Assembly: GCA_918797485.1 (NCBI GenBank)
Contig: CAKKNE010000003.1
Location: 4,836,001-4,900,000 of the forward strand
Length of the DNA stretch: 64,000 bases
From: Pelagomonas calceolata
Taxonomy: Eukaryota > Sar > Pelagophyceae > Pelagomonadales > Pelagomonadaceae
Reading direction: 5' to 3'
A program made the position numbers and the translations under genes. Shown here one piece after another: positions 19,947 to 29,276 of this stretch. A model generated the notes under the pieces. The model worked only from the letters and a program-made list of their open reading frames with translations. It ran no database searches and had not been told where the DNA came from. How positions within the stretch are numbered: the stretch's first letter is position 1; every line of letters starts with the position of its first letter.

Positions 19947-20804
19947 ATAACTGGAAATGAAGAATCTTTCCTCTGTCTGTGTGTAAGCAGGGCCGGAGCC
20001 CGGAAATTCCCTAGCAGCCCTATATAGATATGTAACGATGGGAAATAATTAGTGGAGAATTAGAGGCCGATTTATCCCGTCCGTTGGAGCGATTGGGTTT
20101 CGGGCGGGTTTTATCTCGGACCATCGCACCGCGTAGCAGCTGATTTTTCAGCGTGAGGCTGCCCGCACAGTACCAAAATGCGCACAGCCCATTATTTTAG
20201 CATACGGAACCTGCGCCTCAGCAAAAATTTGCCGCCATTCGGTCGGTGTGTGGCTGTACGCGCATTGCGCCAAAACCTGCCAACGTCGACTAATTGCGCT
20301 CAGGCTCGACCCCCTATAAATTTCGAAGTCTCCAAGGAGTCTTAAGCGTCGCAGGCTAATTCATTCTAATTAGAGCTAAGGAAAGGTAAGGAAGAATGTT
20401 ACTCCAAAGAATTAACCGGGCTCCGGCCTTGGGGATCTGTAGTGCAGGACTTCTCTCTGCGCGGCGCGGTCCAAATTCCACCAAGATAGGTAAAGGTTTC
20501 AAAGACCGATCTACCGCCTAGGATACGTCTTCAAGTTTAGGCAGAGCGCAGGACTCCCGTACCGCAAGAGTCGCTAGGGGTGGAGAAGTTTTTTGGAGGT
20601 TGGGATCATTCGAGTTGGGATCTAACAGGGTATCAACGCAAAGTTGAACGGTTGCCGTGGGCCCATAGCCTGCTAAAAATAGCCTGCTAAGAATACTAGG
20701 ACGTTGTATGATGCCTAGCATTACGGCCGGCCTGCACTGGCTTAGCATGTATTGACATACTAGGCTTGAAAGATTTGATCCGCTTCGCTTCAGGGTAGGG
20801 CAAC
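19947..20804. other. Intergenic region, no recognised gene
   Basis: AT-richer than neighbours. The text at 20650-20690 contains the inverted primer-like GTGGGCCCATAGCC and a repeated AGCCTGCTAA motif; otherwise I see nothing assignable. It should hold the antenna gene promoter. Confidence 0.35.
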
Positions 20805-21635
20805 ATGCAGCAGATCGTCTACCTCGCCCTCGCCTTTGGCTCCGCCTCGGCCTTCGTGGCCCCCGCGGCGCAGGCCGCCTCGAGCCAGCTGCGCTCGACG
20901 CCCGCCGAGGAGATCGGCGTCGACCCCGGGCCGTTCGGGATGACCGGCGCCGTGCCGTCCGGGAAGTTCTGGGAGGAGCAGGACGGCCTCGCGCGCCGCC
21001 GCGCCGTGCGAGGCCGAGTCCGCATCAATACCGCTAATTCACGACGACTGGGCCGCTTTTGACGCTCGACGCTCTTCCCGCAGGTCGAGATCAAGCACGG
21101 CCGCATCTCCATGATGGCGTTCCTCGGCATGATGGTCCAGGAGCTCGGCATCACCTTCCCCGGCTCCATGACCCTTGACGGTCCGGCGCCGCGTCCACGA
21201 GTGTCGCCTTCACGCGGATGGCGTTCTCCAGGGATCGACGACGCCTCACCGGTCGACGTACCCCACGCAGGCTCCGTCCAGTTCTCGGACATCCTCAAGG
21301 ACGGCATGGGCTTCCCGGCGCTGGAAAACGTGCCCCGGCTCGGCCTCCTCCAGATCGTCGCCTTCGGCTTCGTGGCCGAGACCGCCGCCATGCCGGCGAC
21401 GCAGTACACGGGCGGGCCGCAGAACCTCCCCGGCGGCTACGACGGGTCGATCGGCACGATCCCGGGCGGCTACCCGTTCACGAACCAGATCGAGGACGTG
21501 ACGGCGCGCAACCGCGCCCTCACGTGCGAGCTCCAGAACGGCCGCGGGGCCATGCTCGGCACCTTCGGCGCCATGCTCCACTCGGAGCTCGACTCCTGCC
21601 AGCACCACTTCTTCTACCCGATCACCCACAACTAA
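20805..21635 (+). CDS. Fucoxanthin-chlorophyll a/c light-harvesting protein
   Basis: Plastid antenna protein of 220 aa from exons 20805-21005, 21084-21180 and 21271-21635. The start MQQIVYLALAFGSASAFVAP is the stramenopile ER-plus-plastid leader with the ASAF cleavage motif. Helix 1 carries VEIKHGRISMMAFLGMMVQE (the E/R pair of the LHC motif), helix 3 RALTCELQNGRGAMLGTFGAML. Intron 1 (21006-21083, 78 nt, GTGCGA...CGCAG, phase 0) contains a stop. Intron 2 (21181-21270, 90 nt, GTCCGG...CGCAG, phase 1) is in frame and open. The total spliced length is a multiple of three, and both joins restore family sequence. The FCP family is large, so the subgroup is not assigned. Confidence 0.9.
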
Positions 21636-21848
21636 GACCGGGCGCGCGGCGCTTCGACGCGCACGACACGGAAGGCCGCGGCGGCGGGCGCGTGCGGTCT
21701 GGGGTCGCTCTGGACGGACGCACGCGGGATAAGTAGATTCGATTTACCGGTCTCTCGGCTGGCTGGGTGCGCGACGATGATGAAATAGTTATGCCCATTT
21801 TTTACACCAAAATGACCTGATTTCGCTCTAATCTGCAAGATTTTCGCT

Positions 21849-22202
21849 CTAAGACGAGCGACTATTTTCAGACACGATCGGAACACATTTCGTTGATAAA
21901 AATGGGCATAACCATGTGCCCCTTTTTGCCAACTTAAAAACCCGAACCTTTCCCGAAAATCGCCGAAAACGACGTAGTGCCATTGCCGCTATCATCGACC
22001 GCGGAAACACGATCTTACCCTCAGCATCTTTATAGCCTCCAGCAAAAGCTCCTGCTAATGACGGGGGTATATACGAGACTTCCAAGAATTCCTCGTTTTC
22101 ACCATACCGTTGTTTAAGGAGCTCGCTTGGTTCCCTCCGAGTCACTGTAAAGACCAGCGCCGGTGCCGGCGCAGGTCCTGCAAGGGGCTGCTCAGCCATC
22201 AA
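21849..22202 (-). CDS. Hypothetical short ORF next to a dispersed repeat
   Basis: An open frame of 117 codons beginning MMAEQPLAGPAPAPALVF; residues 20-90 look protein-like (RREPSELLKQRYGENEEFLE, DAEGKIVFPRSMIAAMALRR). No family recognised. It lies directly downstream, in the same orientation, of the repeat at 22252-22790 but is not part of the second repeat copy. It could be a remnant of a mobile or virus-like element, or a small host gene. Confidence 0.25.
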   Translation of the reverse strand: MMAEQPLAGPAPAPALVFTVTRREPSELLKQRYGENEEFLEVSYIPPSLAGAFAGGYKDAEGKIVFPRSMIAAMALRRFRRFSGKVRVFKLAKRGTWLCPFLSTKCVPIVSENSRSS

Positions 22203-22251
22203 AGAAGTTCAACAACCTAATAGCAACACAACCAACCCCCACTCCAAAAAT

Positions 22252-22790
22252 TCTTGCTCCTTTGTCCTGCGCTCTCACAATCGGAGCGCTATGGGACACG
22301 AGCAAGTATAAGAAAGTATCTTGCAGCGAGCCACTAGATGTGACGATATTGCTGCCAAGATACCAAACATAGCTGACGAACCTGAGTCAGCCTTACATAG
22401 GTTCGGGACAGCCCTTGGGTCTCTTATTAAAGCTCCTTCTGTAAACAGAGGGCTGTTGACCCCTCTCATCACGGGCGCCGCGGGATTGCAACGATCCACC
22501 AATTGGATTCAAAGGTCGAACAAGAAGTTCCGGGGAAAACCCCACCTTTAGGGGAATTACCATAAGCCCCTTTGGCAGTGCCTGAGCTAAATTGGTAGGA
22601 CAATTTAACTCGTCAACAAATCATACAGATTCGCAACAGGTCGAACAGGACGTACATGCTTGGGAACTAATCCCAGCTTAGGAATATAAATTCCAGCTCC
22701 ATAACTGCCAAAGGCTGCTGGGGTTAATACCCGGAGCATCATAGACGTAAATACAAGGATACGTGGCCATATCATAGCAGGTACGGTGCC
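22252..22790 (-). repeat. Dispersed repeat, copy 1 (inverted relative to 48585-49172)
   Basis: About 540 bp, strongly similar on the opposite strand to 48585-49172, with matching blocks from TATGATATGGCCACGTATCC to GACAAAGGAGCAAGAATTTT. The frames hold protein-like fragments such as AAFGSYGAGIYIPKLGLVPK in both copies, so it is probably a decayed coding repeat. The family is not recognised. Confidence 0.65.
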
Positions 22791-22878
22791 AGTCACGGTA
22801 TCGGCCTAAAGTGTTGCCCATTTATTAAAAACGCATGTAAACCACACCGAGCACGGAGCGGAAGGCAAGCAGGCAGCC

Positions 22879-24303
22879 ATGTGCGTGCGCACCATCACTC
22901 TCGTTTTGGCGTGGTGCGTGTCAGCGAGCGGTCGACGGTGTCTGGGCCCCCCAGAGGTCGTGCGTCCGCTCGATCGCAACTTCTCGACGTGCGGCGGGGC
23001 GCCGCCGTCTGTGTGGCGCGACGCGGCGCCGTACCCGGAAACCTCGTGCGCATTCTGCGCCGGGAACGCGGCGACGGCACATCTACTCGAGATCGCGGCG
23101 GAGCTTCGGCGCCTCAAGGCGCGCGAGTGCCGACGCCTCGTCGTCTACGGCGCCGCCTTCGGCACAAGATTTTTCCGGCGGTGGCCAAATCGGACGCTCG
23201 CCGGCGCGCGGACCGTGCAGGACCTGCACGGTGCGCACGGTCAGTGCTTTTTCAAGTTCATTCTGAAGAAGGACGTGACTTTCGTCCGCAAGCGCGTCGG
23301 CACGAACACGCTTCGCCTGCCGCCGTCGCTCTTCGTTCGCACGAATTTTCGCGTCGAGGGCCTCGATTTGCTGGTGCCCCTCGACCAAGACGCGCTGCCC
23401 TGGCTCGCGACGGCGTCGCTGCGGCGTAACGTGAAGATCCTCAAGATGCTCGGGCAGCGACTTTTCCCTTGGACCGAGCGGCTCGTCTCCGCGTGCAGAA
23501 TTTTCTCTTTTTTCACTCGCGCCTCGCGTCCGCGGCGGCCGGCCGTCCCCAGTCGACGCAGGATGATACCGAGCACTAAAGACCTCATCCCCTTTGCGCG
23601 CAGGCTCCTTTGGATCGACGCGAAGCTCAGGCTCGGCGCGACGAACCCGCTCCGCTTGTTCGACGCGACGGAGGCGCGTGGCGCCTGCCTCGCCGCGGTC
23701 GGTCTCCCCTTTCACAACAACGCCTACGGCCCGGGCGCTGCGGCGATGCGCGTGCCGTCGTTCTCGCGGCACGGTGCGACGGTCGTGCGCTCGCTCGCGA
23801 TGCGCCCGTTGCTCACGGACAACGTGCGCGCGGTCGAGGCGCAGATGGGCACCTACGTCCGCGAGCACGGGTCGCCCGCGCTCTCGCGAGACCTCATTGA
23901 CAGCGCCTACCTCGTGCGCGACTTGCGCTCGCCGCGGTGCCGGTCGTTCAACGCGGCGCTCGGCTGCGCGTGGTTCGAGGAGATCACTTGCTGGTCCGAC
24001 CGCGACCAGCTTAGTTTTCCGTACGCGCTGCGGCGGCTGGGACTCTCCGCGACTGCGCCGCGCCGCCCCGCGCTCGACTCGGTCGTCGTCCGGAGCGACC
24101 GCGGAAGTCCCGTGGCCCTCATCCTGCCGCCCGGCCGACCCTCCCGGGGCGATGGACCCGTGCTTCATTGGTACTACACGCACGCCCTTGCCGTCGGCAA
24201 GTGCCTTCCGTGCGTCCGCGACCGCCGCGATCCGTTCGCAGCGTCGTTCGACGACGTCGAGATCGCCAACGCCGCAGCTCCCGGTTCTCGTCCCTCAGCC
24301 TAG
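22879..24303 (+). CDS. TOD1/MUCI70-like glycosyltransferase (DUF616)
   Basis: Secretory-pathway transferase related to plant TOD1/MUCI70 proteins, which act in pectin-type wall polymer synthesis. A signal peptide or anchor (residues 1-20) is followed by a Cys-rich stem. The C-terminal core has LLWIDAKLRLGATNPLRLF, the VEAQMGTYVREHG block, and WFEEITCWSDRDQLSFPYAL, the family signature around SRDQLSFPY. An intron is inferred at 23493-23603 (111 nt, GTGCAG...GCGCAG, phase 2). It removes a Phe/Arg-rich insert and joins RLFPWTERLVSA to LLWIDAK, as homologues run from RLFP to WIDAK with a short spacer. Spliced length is 437 aa; unspliced, the frame stays open. Confidence 0.8.
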   Translation: MCVRTITLVLAWCVSASGRRCLGPPEVVRPLDRNFSTCGGAPPSVWRDAAPYPETSCAFCAGNAATAHLLEIAAELRRLKARECRRLVVYGAAFGTRFFRRWPNRTLAGARTVQDLHGAHGQCFFKFILKKDVTFVRKRVGTNTLRLPPSLFVRTNFRVEGLDLLVPLDQDALPWLATASLRRNVKILKMLGQRLFPWTERLVSACRIFSFFTRASRPRRPAVPSRRRMIPSTKDLIPFARRLLWIDAKLRLGATNPLRLFDATEARGACLAAVGLPFHNNAYGPGAAAMRVPSFSRHGATVVRSLAMRPLLTDNVRAVEAQMGTYVREHGSPALSRDLIDSAYLVRDLRSPRCRSFNAALGCAWFEEITCWSDRDQLSFPYALRRLGLSATAPRRPALDSVVVRSDRGSPVALILPPGRPSRGDGPVLHWYYTHALAVGKCLPCVRDRRDPFAASFDDVEIANAAAPGSRPSA

Positions 24304-24786
24304 TAACGCATACATCTGCATACCTTTCTGGCACTGGCCCAGCCTGGGTGTATCTCTGCCCAGGTGTGCGTTCACGTTGTTTGTTTGGCACCACCTGGGC
24401 TTTACGGTCCCCTTATATCGGCAGCCTAGCTTGAGTCGGCCGCGAGGTCCTAAGGGTGAATTCTTGGCTCCAAGCCCTGGCTGGAGCCTCTAAGTGTTAT
24501 GGACGCGGGTGGGTCGGGGAAGCTTGGGGGTGCACCCATAGTCGGCCGCGGGTGAACGCCGCCGAGAATCCCTCGTGTTGCACATGGGAAGGGCTCCATG
24601 CCATAGCCGGGATGTTTCCCCCAGGAAACCCGGGGGGCGCGGGGCGAAGTGCCAAGCGCTGTGATGTGGACCACTGTGTCCTCCTCCGATCGGAGTGTCG
24701 ACTCTGTCGGACTCGAGTCGGAGACTTGGACTCGGACTCGGATTTCCAATTTATTATGATTAGAGTATTCCCCGCCGGTCCACTGG
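24304..24786. other. Intergenic region, convergent gene ends
   Basis: It lies between the convergent DUF616 and RNASEH2B genes. It contains TCGGACTCGAGTCGGA-type short repeats at about 24700-24745. No gene seen. Confidence 0.4.
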
Positions 24787-25686
24787 CTACGGCACCCTTT
24801 TTTTCTTCCGGCCGAAGAAAGCGGTGATGGACTTCGTGCCCTTGGCGGCTTTGGCCATCGAGGCCTGCTTGGTACTGCTCTGTTTCGCGGCGGCGCCACC
24901 GGCCTCGACCTTCTGGCGCTTGGCCGCCGTGCCGAAGGCGAGCTCGTGGAGCTTCTGCTCCTCCGCCTCGTGGGCCCAGACGTTCTCGGCGCCGCTGGGC
25001 CGCGACGCGAGGCCGGGGAACACCTCCGCAAGCGCGACGCCGCTGCGCTCGGCGACTTGCGCGGCCCACTCGTCGGCGACGTACTCGCAGACCGTCTGGA
25101 CCGCCCGGAGCGTCGCGCGTCGCGAGGGCCCGACCGCGGCGGTCGCTGGCGCGCCGGCCGACGCCGCCACGAAGGCGTCGGATGCGCCGACGGTTTCTGC
25201 GGCGGCGGCAGCGTCTACGACGGCCGCGACGCGCCGCACCTTTCCGTGGAGCCAGTCCACGACCGTGGGCGCCTCGGCCAGCCGAACCAGGCGCAACCCG
25301 TCGCCGAGATCTTTCTCGTCGCAAAACGCCCCGAGCGGCCCGAGGTCCAGGTCCAGCAAGCATCGGAGCCCCTCGTGGCCCGCGGCGGCGACGACCTGCT
25401 CCAGCGGCACGAACTGCCGACGCGTCGCGGACGTGGTGAGGACCGAGAGCAAACTCAGTCGCGCGTCGTACGGCGTCGCGACGACGACGCCCGCGCCGGC
25501 GTGCGCCGCGTCGTCGACGAACCAGGCGCCGTGGTCGCTCTTCGAGCGCTGGAGCTCTACGAGGGCGTTTCCACTTCTGGCGAAGAGCGCCGGCTCGCCG
25601 CCGCGCGGATGCGGCAGGACCAGCGTGCGGACCTCGTTGTCCGCAGGCGGCCGGGCCGCGGAGAACAGGACGAGGGCGCGCGGCAT
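24787..25686 (-). CDS. RNASEH2B: Ribonuclease H2 subunit B
   Basis: Non-catalytic subunit of the trimeric RNase H2 that removes ribonucleotides from DNA. 299 aa. Family features include the N-terminal triple-barrel strands (RTLVLPHPRGGEPALFARS, LVELQRSKSDHGAWFVDD), the TPYDARLSLLSVL block, and the helical C-terminal part with CEYVADEWAAQVAERSG. The last residues, KGTKSITAFFGRKKKR, form a PIP-box-like PCNA motif, as at the end of animal RNASEH2B (...SIxxFF). A charged, Ala/Lys-rich linker precedes it. No intron is needed. ATG 25686 is the only sensible start. Confidence 0.85.
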   Translation of the reverse strand: MPRALVLFSAARPPADNEVRTLVLPHPRGGEPALFARSGNALVELQRSKSDHGAWFVDDAAHAGAGVVVATPYDARLSLLSVLTTSATRRQFVPLEQVVAAAGHEGLRCLLDLDLGPLGAFCDEKDLGDGLRLVRLAEAPTVVDWLHGKVRRVAAVVDAAAAAETVGASDAFVAASAGAPATAAVGPSRRATLRAVQTVCEYVADEWAAQVAERSGVALAEVFPGLASRPSGAENVWAHEAEEQKLHELAFGTAAKRQKVEAGGAAAKQSSTKQASMAKAAKGTKSITAFFGRKKKRVP

Positions 25687-25754
25687 GTGAATTGAGAGTT
25701 CTTTTCAGAGAGAAAAATTAAAGGCTGGTAGGAGCTGATTTGCCGCGCCAATTT

Positions 25755-25855
25755 AAACCATAGCTACGGTACCGTACTGCGGTACCGTAGGTAGGTACCG
25801 TAGGTACCGTAGGTACGGTACCATGGTACCGTGTAGGTACCGTAGGTACCACGGT
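25755..25855. repeat. GGTACC-rich tract
   Basis: About 100 bp of interleaved TACGGTACC, TAGGTACCG and CCATGGTACC units, upstream of RNASEH2B. Its right edge is the terminus (TAGCAAGAG) of a decayed LTR. Confidence 0.75.
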
Positions 25856-26043
25856 TAGCAAGAGTATGTTGCAGCGTTTTGTAGTAAAACTGGCTTGTAC
25901 CGTAGTGGCGTCGATAGACACTCAATGTATAGACTCAAATTTAGACTCCGAGTCGGAGAGTGGGACTCTGAGACTCGGATACATCATCATGATGATATCT
26001 CAGGCTAGGGTCACTGTAGGATGGGCTAGTGGGTTTCTCTATG
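25856..26043 (-). mobile_element. Copia-like LTR, decayed (fossil)
   Basis: Follows the family on the minus strand from TAGCAAGAGTATGT to GGGCTAGTGGGTTTCTCT, but is much more diverged than the pair at 30889/31572, so it is an older insertion. Broken. Confidence 0.6.
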
Positions 26044-26224
26044 CCCTTGTTGCGAATCTCGCGAGTCGGAAACGACTCGGATTCAACATACTCTATGTGA
26101 ATGCTCGGCTTTCGCGAAAGAACGTGACACGTTCCTTGAACGATTATACGAGTTGCATCCTACTAGTATCGCGCGTGGTGTTGAGCCTCGAAGGTCATTG
26201 CAGCCTCCTAATGGGTGACGTTCA

Positions 26225-26400
26225 AGTTTTACCTCACGAGACTCAGAATACTGTGTATAGATACCTTATTGCTATTTCGAAGCTCCGGTTGGGCATCCTG
26301 ACCGAGCAAGGAGAATGCTCTTAGGAGCTTGTTCCTTTTTTAGGTCTTCCTATGTCTTCCTTAATTAATTAATTTATTTATTTATATTTAATGATCGTCG
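26225..26400 (+). repeat. Retroposon-like dispersed repeat with (ATTT)n tail
   Basis: The text CGAAGCTCCGGTTGGGCATC through CTCTTAGGAGCTTGTTCC, followed by an AT-rich TTAATTAATTTATTTATTTA tail, recurs inverted at 36890-37078 and in shortened form at 50880-51000 and 58755-58830. Each copy ends in a short A/T microsatellite, as in LINE or SINE 3' ends. The left part (about 26225-26290) is shared only with the 37-kb copy. Confidence 0.6.
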
Positions 26401-28341
26401 CTCGAGCCTGCCTTTGTTATTCGCGCGTGAGACGATCTTGGGCAGAAACACATCCTCGAAGGCTCGCACGCGCGCGTCGGTCTTCTTGACCTCGGGCACA
26501 ACCGCCACGCACGGTTCGTCCAGCACGGCCGGGAGACCCGACTCGATCGGCGGGCGCGGGGTCCTTCGAACCCGCTGTTTCTTGCGGTGCTGCGCCTGCG
26601 CGCGCGCCAGCGCGCGCTTCTCGCGCTCGACGCGCCGGCGGCGCTCGCGCAGCGCCGCGCGCCGGTCGTCGATCCGCCGCTCGCGCTCGCGCTCGGCGCG
26701 GACGAGCGCCTCCATGAGCTGTTCGCGCCGCGCGCGCGCCTCGTCTCGCTTGCGCCGATGCCAGGCTTCGTACGAGCGCTTGAACGGCGCGCGGTCGTCG
26801 GCTCGGACCGTCGGACGCAGTGTCGACGCGGTCGGCTGCGCCGGCCGCTCTGGCGCGCCCTCGACGCCGAAGAGGGCATCGCGCGGTCGCGGAAGCCTTG
26901 CGGGCTCGGTCCTGCGGGCGCGTGTCCGATCATCGGGTGACGACATCGCGCGTCGTCGGAGTTCCGCGGCGAAGGTCCTGCGCGCCGCGTCCTCGGCGGC
27001 GTCGAGCGCGCGGTGCATCGCATCACGGCTCGGGGTCGCGCGCGACTGGTCGATCGCTGCATCGACCCGGCTCGGGCGCGGCGGAGAAGGGGCACTGTCA
27101 TGCGGTCCAAGCGGCGTCGGCCCGCGCGTGCGCGCCATTTGCAATGCGACGACGTCGGCGCGCTCGACTTGGGGCGACCGCCCGTCAAACGTGGCAATGA
27201 TTGACGCGCCGTCCCCCTTGGGCGCGGTGGCTCCCACATCATTGAGAGTCACGTCAACCTTCGCGACGGACGCAGCAGCGTCGTCCACCGCCTGACACCG
27301 GGTCTCGAAGGCGCCGCGCTGATTGGGCGTCCCCGCGCCCAGTGGCACGTCGAATTCTTTGACGGGCGCGACGAATGGCGTTGTACTGCCCAGTCGGCTC
27401 TGATGTCCTTTGACCCGCGCCTGTAGGCGCGCTGCCGCGCGGTCCCCCTCTGCCTGCTGGGTCGCTTCGTCGGGGCCCTCGCGAGCGGTATCCGCACCGA
27501 GTTTGTCGCGGCTGGCTTCACCGTCTCCGATTGGCGTACCGAGTTCTTTCGCAGCGCCGACGGCCAGCGCGGACGAGGATGGCAAGGGGCCAGCCTTTGC
27601 GGCATCCGCGGCACGTGGCGTGCATGCTTCGCCCGCCGCTTCCGGGGCTGGGACTGGCATCATTATTGTGAAGATAAGCGAAGACCGCGACGACTCGCAT
27701 TCCTTAGACGCAGTCTCCGGTAAATGTCCCTTGACTGCAGACACTATCGTGGCACTTGGCGGTGAAGCGCGGATGTCCTCGCCGAAATGGACCGTGAGTG
27801 CACCATTCGCGTCGACGGCGATGCGGTCCACCAGCGTCGTCAACGAATCGTCGTCCCGGGGCACGATGACCGGATCAACGGCGAATCCGCCGCTAGCAGC
27901 GATGGCGTCGATGCGTGCGTTAGCCCCGGGATCAGCGCGCGCGCGCAGCAGGCAGATCTGTCCGCGTGCGCTCCGCCGGACCACCCGCGCTGCCCGCGGC
28001 GCAGGATCGGCAGTTTGACACGGCGGAGGAGTCGACTCCCGGCGTATTTGAGCCGTCGTCGCAGCATAGCTGCGGTCAGCAGTCCGCCAGTCCGCCAGCG
28101 CCAGCCCACTGTGAAAAGTGTTGCCAACGACGGCATGACCCACCAGTGTCGCCAACGACTCGCCCGAGACCACGCAGCGGGAGATTACGGGGTCAAAGGT
28201 GAATCCACTGCCGGCAGCAACACCGTCGAGCCGGGCTTTGTCATCCGCTATGCCGCCGCGCGCGCGCAGCAAGCAGAGACGGCGGTCTAGACTTTGCCGG
28301 AGCACCAAGCGCTTCGCGAGTTGTGGTGGTGGAACGACCAT
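26374..28341 (-). CDS. Unknown coiled-coil protein with IQ-like motif and internal duplication
   Basis: 655 aa; no family recognised. Two related units occur in the N-terminal third: RRLCLLRARGGIADDKARLD...GFTFDPVI...SLATLV (about residues 20-75) and GQICLLRARADPGANARID...GFAVDPVI...SLTTLV (about 130-190). A diverged IQ-like segment (AAARLQARVKGHQ) lies near 305. The C-terminal half is Arg/Ala/Glu-rich and should form a long coiled coil (RREQLMEALVRAERERERRI, ALRERRRRVEREKRALARAQ). The first true ATG is 28341; an in-frame TTG lies at 28368. The 3' end overlaps the tail of the retroposon-like repeat, so the last residues (RRSLNINK) may derive from it. Its architecture could suit a cytoskeletal or flagellar protein, but that is a guess. 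Confidence 0.55.
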   Translation of the reverse strand: MVVPPPQLAKRLVLRQSLDRRLCLLRARGGIADDKARLDGVAAGSGFTFDPVISRCVVSGESLATLVGHAVVGNTFHSGLALADWRTADRSYAATTAQIRRESTPPPCQTADPAPRAARVVRRSARGQICLLRARADPGANARIDAIAASGGFAVDPVIVPRDDDSLTTLVDRIAVDANGALTVHFGEDIRASPPSATIVSAVKGHLPETASKECESSRSSLIFTIMMPVPAPEAAGEACTPRAADAAKAGPLPSSSALAVGAAKELGTPIGDGEASRDKLGADTAREGPDEATQQAEGDRAAARLQARVKGHQSRLGSTTPFVAPVKEFDVPLGAGTPNQRGAFETRCQAVDDAAASVAKVDVTLNDVGATAPKGDGASIIATFDGRSPQVERADVVALQMARTRGPTPLGPHDSAPSPPRPSRVDAAIDQSRATPSRDAMHRALDAAEDAARRTFAAELRRRAMSSPDDRTRARRTEPARLPRPRDALFGVEGAPERPAQPTASTLRPTVRADDRAPFKRSYEAWHRRKRDEARARREQLMEALVRAERERERRIDDRRAALRERRRRVEREKRALARAQAQHRKKQRVRRTPRPPIESGLPAVLDEPCVAVVPEVKKTDARVRAFEDVFLPKIVSRANNKGRLERRSLNINK

Positions 28342-28371
28342 CGAGGTAAAGTCTTTCGAGGGTGCCAACTA

Positions 28372-28776
28372 GCAAGAGTATGTCTCAGCGTTATGTAAAG
28401 TAGCAGTACACGCGGAACTCGACTGCGCCTTGATATCCGATATGACGTACTGGTTTGCCAAGGTCCCTCATCTCATATGAACTAACTACAAAGGAGGAAT
28501 GGCCTGTGCTGTTGGAAAGGTCAATAGCCAGATGGCGACTCGGAAGGGCCAGATCCTCCAAATTATACATTTTCCCATCCGCAAAGCCAAACTCGACACA
28601 TAGCTTCGGCTCCCTCCTAAGCATCCAGGCCAGGAGAACAGCGTCAAAGTGATTCTGGTCTGGCGGCAGTAAGGTATGCGGGTGAGTCCTGTGCATCGGG
28701 CTAAACAACTTAATGACCGAAGGTGTAGCCTTGATAGAGTGTTTTATAGCAAATTGTGGTTACACCGTAGTGCAAT
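28372..28776 (-). mobile_element. Copia-like LTR fragments flanking a protein-like stretch (fossil)
   Basis: LTR text is visible at 28372-28405 and 28733-28776 in the same orientation. Between them, on the minus strand, is about 320 bp with a protein-like frame (for example NHFDAVLLAWMLRREP and FGFADGKMYNLEDLALPS) of unknown family. It looks like other sequence inserted in, or captured by, a decayed LTR. Broken. Confidence 0.4.
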
Positions 28777-28819
28777 GTACAGCCTCAACCCTGAGAAGAC
28801 AGAGTTGGAATAAAGGAGA

Positions 28820-28965
28820 TTAAGACATTAAGACTCGGAGGGAGAAGGACTCGGACTCGGAAGTATCCTAAGATACAGGCCACTAGCCTCTGATATCTAC
28901 TAGAACCTGAGGGGAGCTCTAGATAAAGGTAACTACAGGATCATAGCATAATCGCTGTATGGAGT
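28820..28965 (+). repeat. Dispersed repeat, inverted copy at 61450-61590
   Basis: Blocks such as CTAAGATACAGGCCACTAGC, CTGATATCTACT and GAGCTCTAGATAAAGGTAAC reappear as reverse complement at 61450-61570. The unit ends near ATAGCATAATCGCTGTA. Non-coding. It also lies beside LTR pieces in the second copy. Confidence 0.6.
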
Positions 28966-29069
28966 TATGGCTCATCCGTCACTGGCAGGACTCGGATGGG
29001 ACGAGGATGGGACATAAAGTATACATTTTTCCTATACTACTAAGCCCCTTCAAATAGACCCTTCAAACA

Positions 29070-29184
29070 TGGGGCAAACTATTTCGTAAGACGACTACAC
29101 CTCTAGACTACACCGTGACCGTGACTACGCTGCCGGGGAAGTCCGGAATTGCACACTCTATTTCCCCCTGCATCGCAGGTTATG
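29070..29184 (+). repeat. Second copy of the 4.1-kb LTR-like block
   Basis: Shares with 4130-4211 the stretch from ACATGGGG to CATCGCAGGTTATGG, with a short extra segment inside. It probably represents the end of an LTR of a second copia-like family plus the first bases of its primer site. It has lost the rest. Confidence 0.45.
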
Positions 29185-29276
29185 GACGAGGTGTCTACGG
29201 ACGTTGAGAACAGCAGGGAAAATAGCCAAAGATCCCTCCAAACGCCCGAAGTATATTTCTTTTGTTTCTGTCGAAG

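Noticed and set aside
22252-22790. Assigning the dispersed coding-like repeat to a named virus or transposon family
   Set aside because: Only short protein-like fragments are readable and none carries a motif I can tie to a known family.
25560-25590. GTTTCCACTTC in RNASEH2B as an introner end
   Set aside because: It lies inside well-aligned coding sequence, with no partner terminus and no need for an intron.
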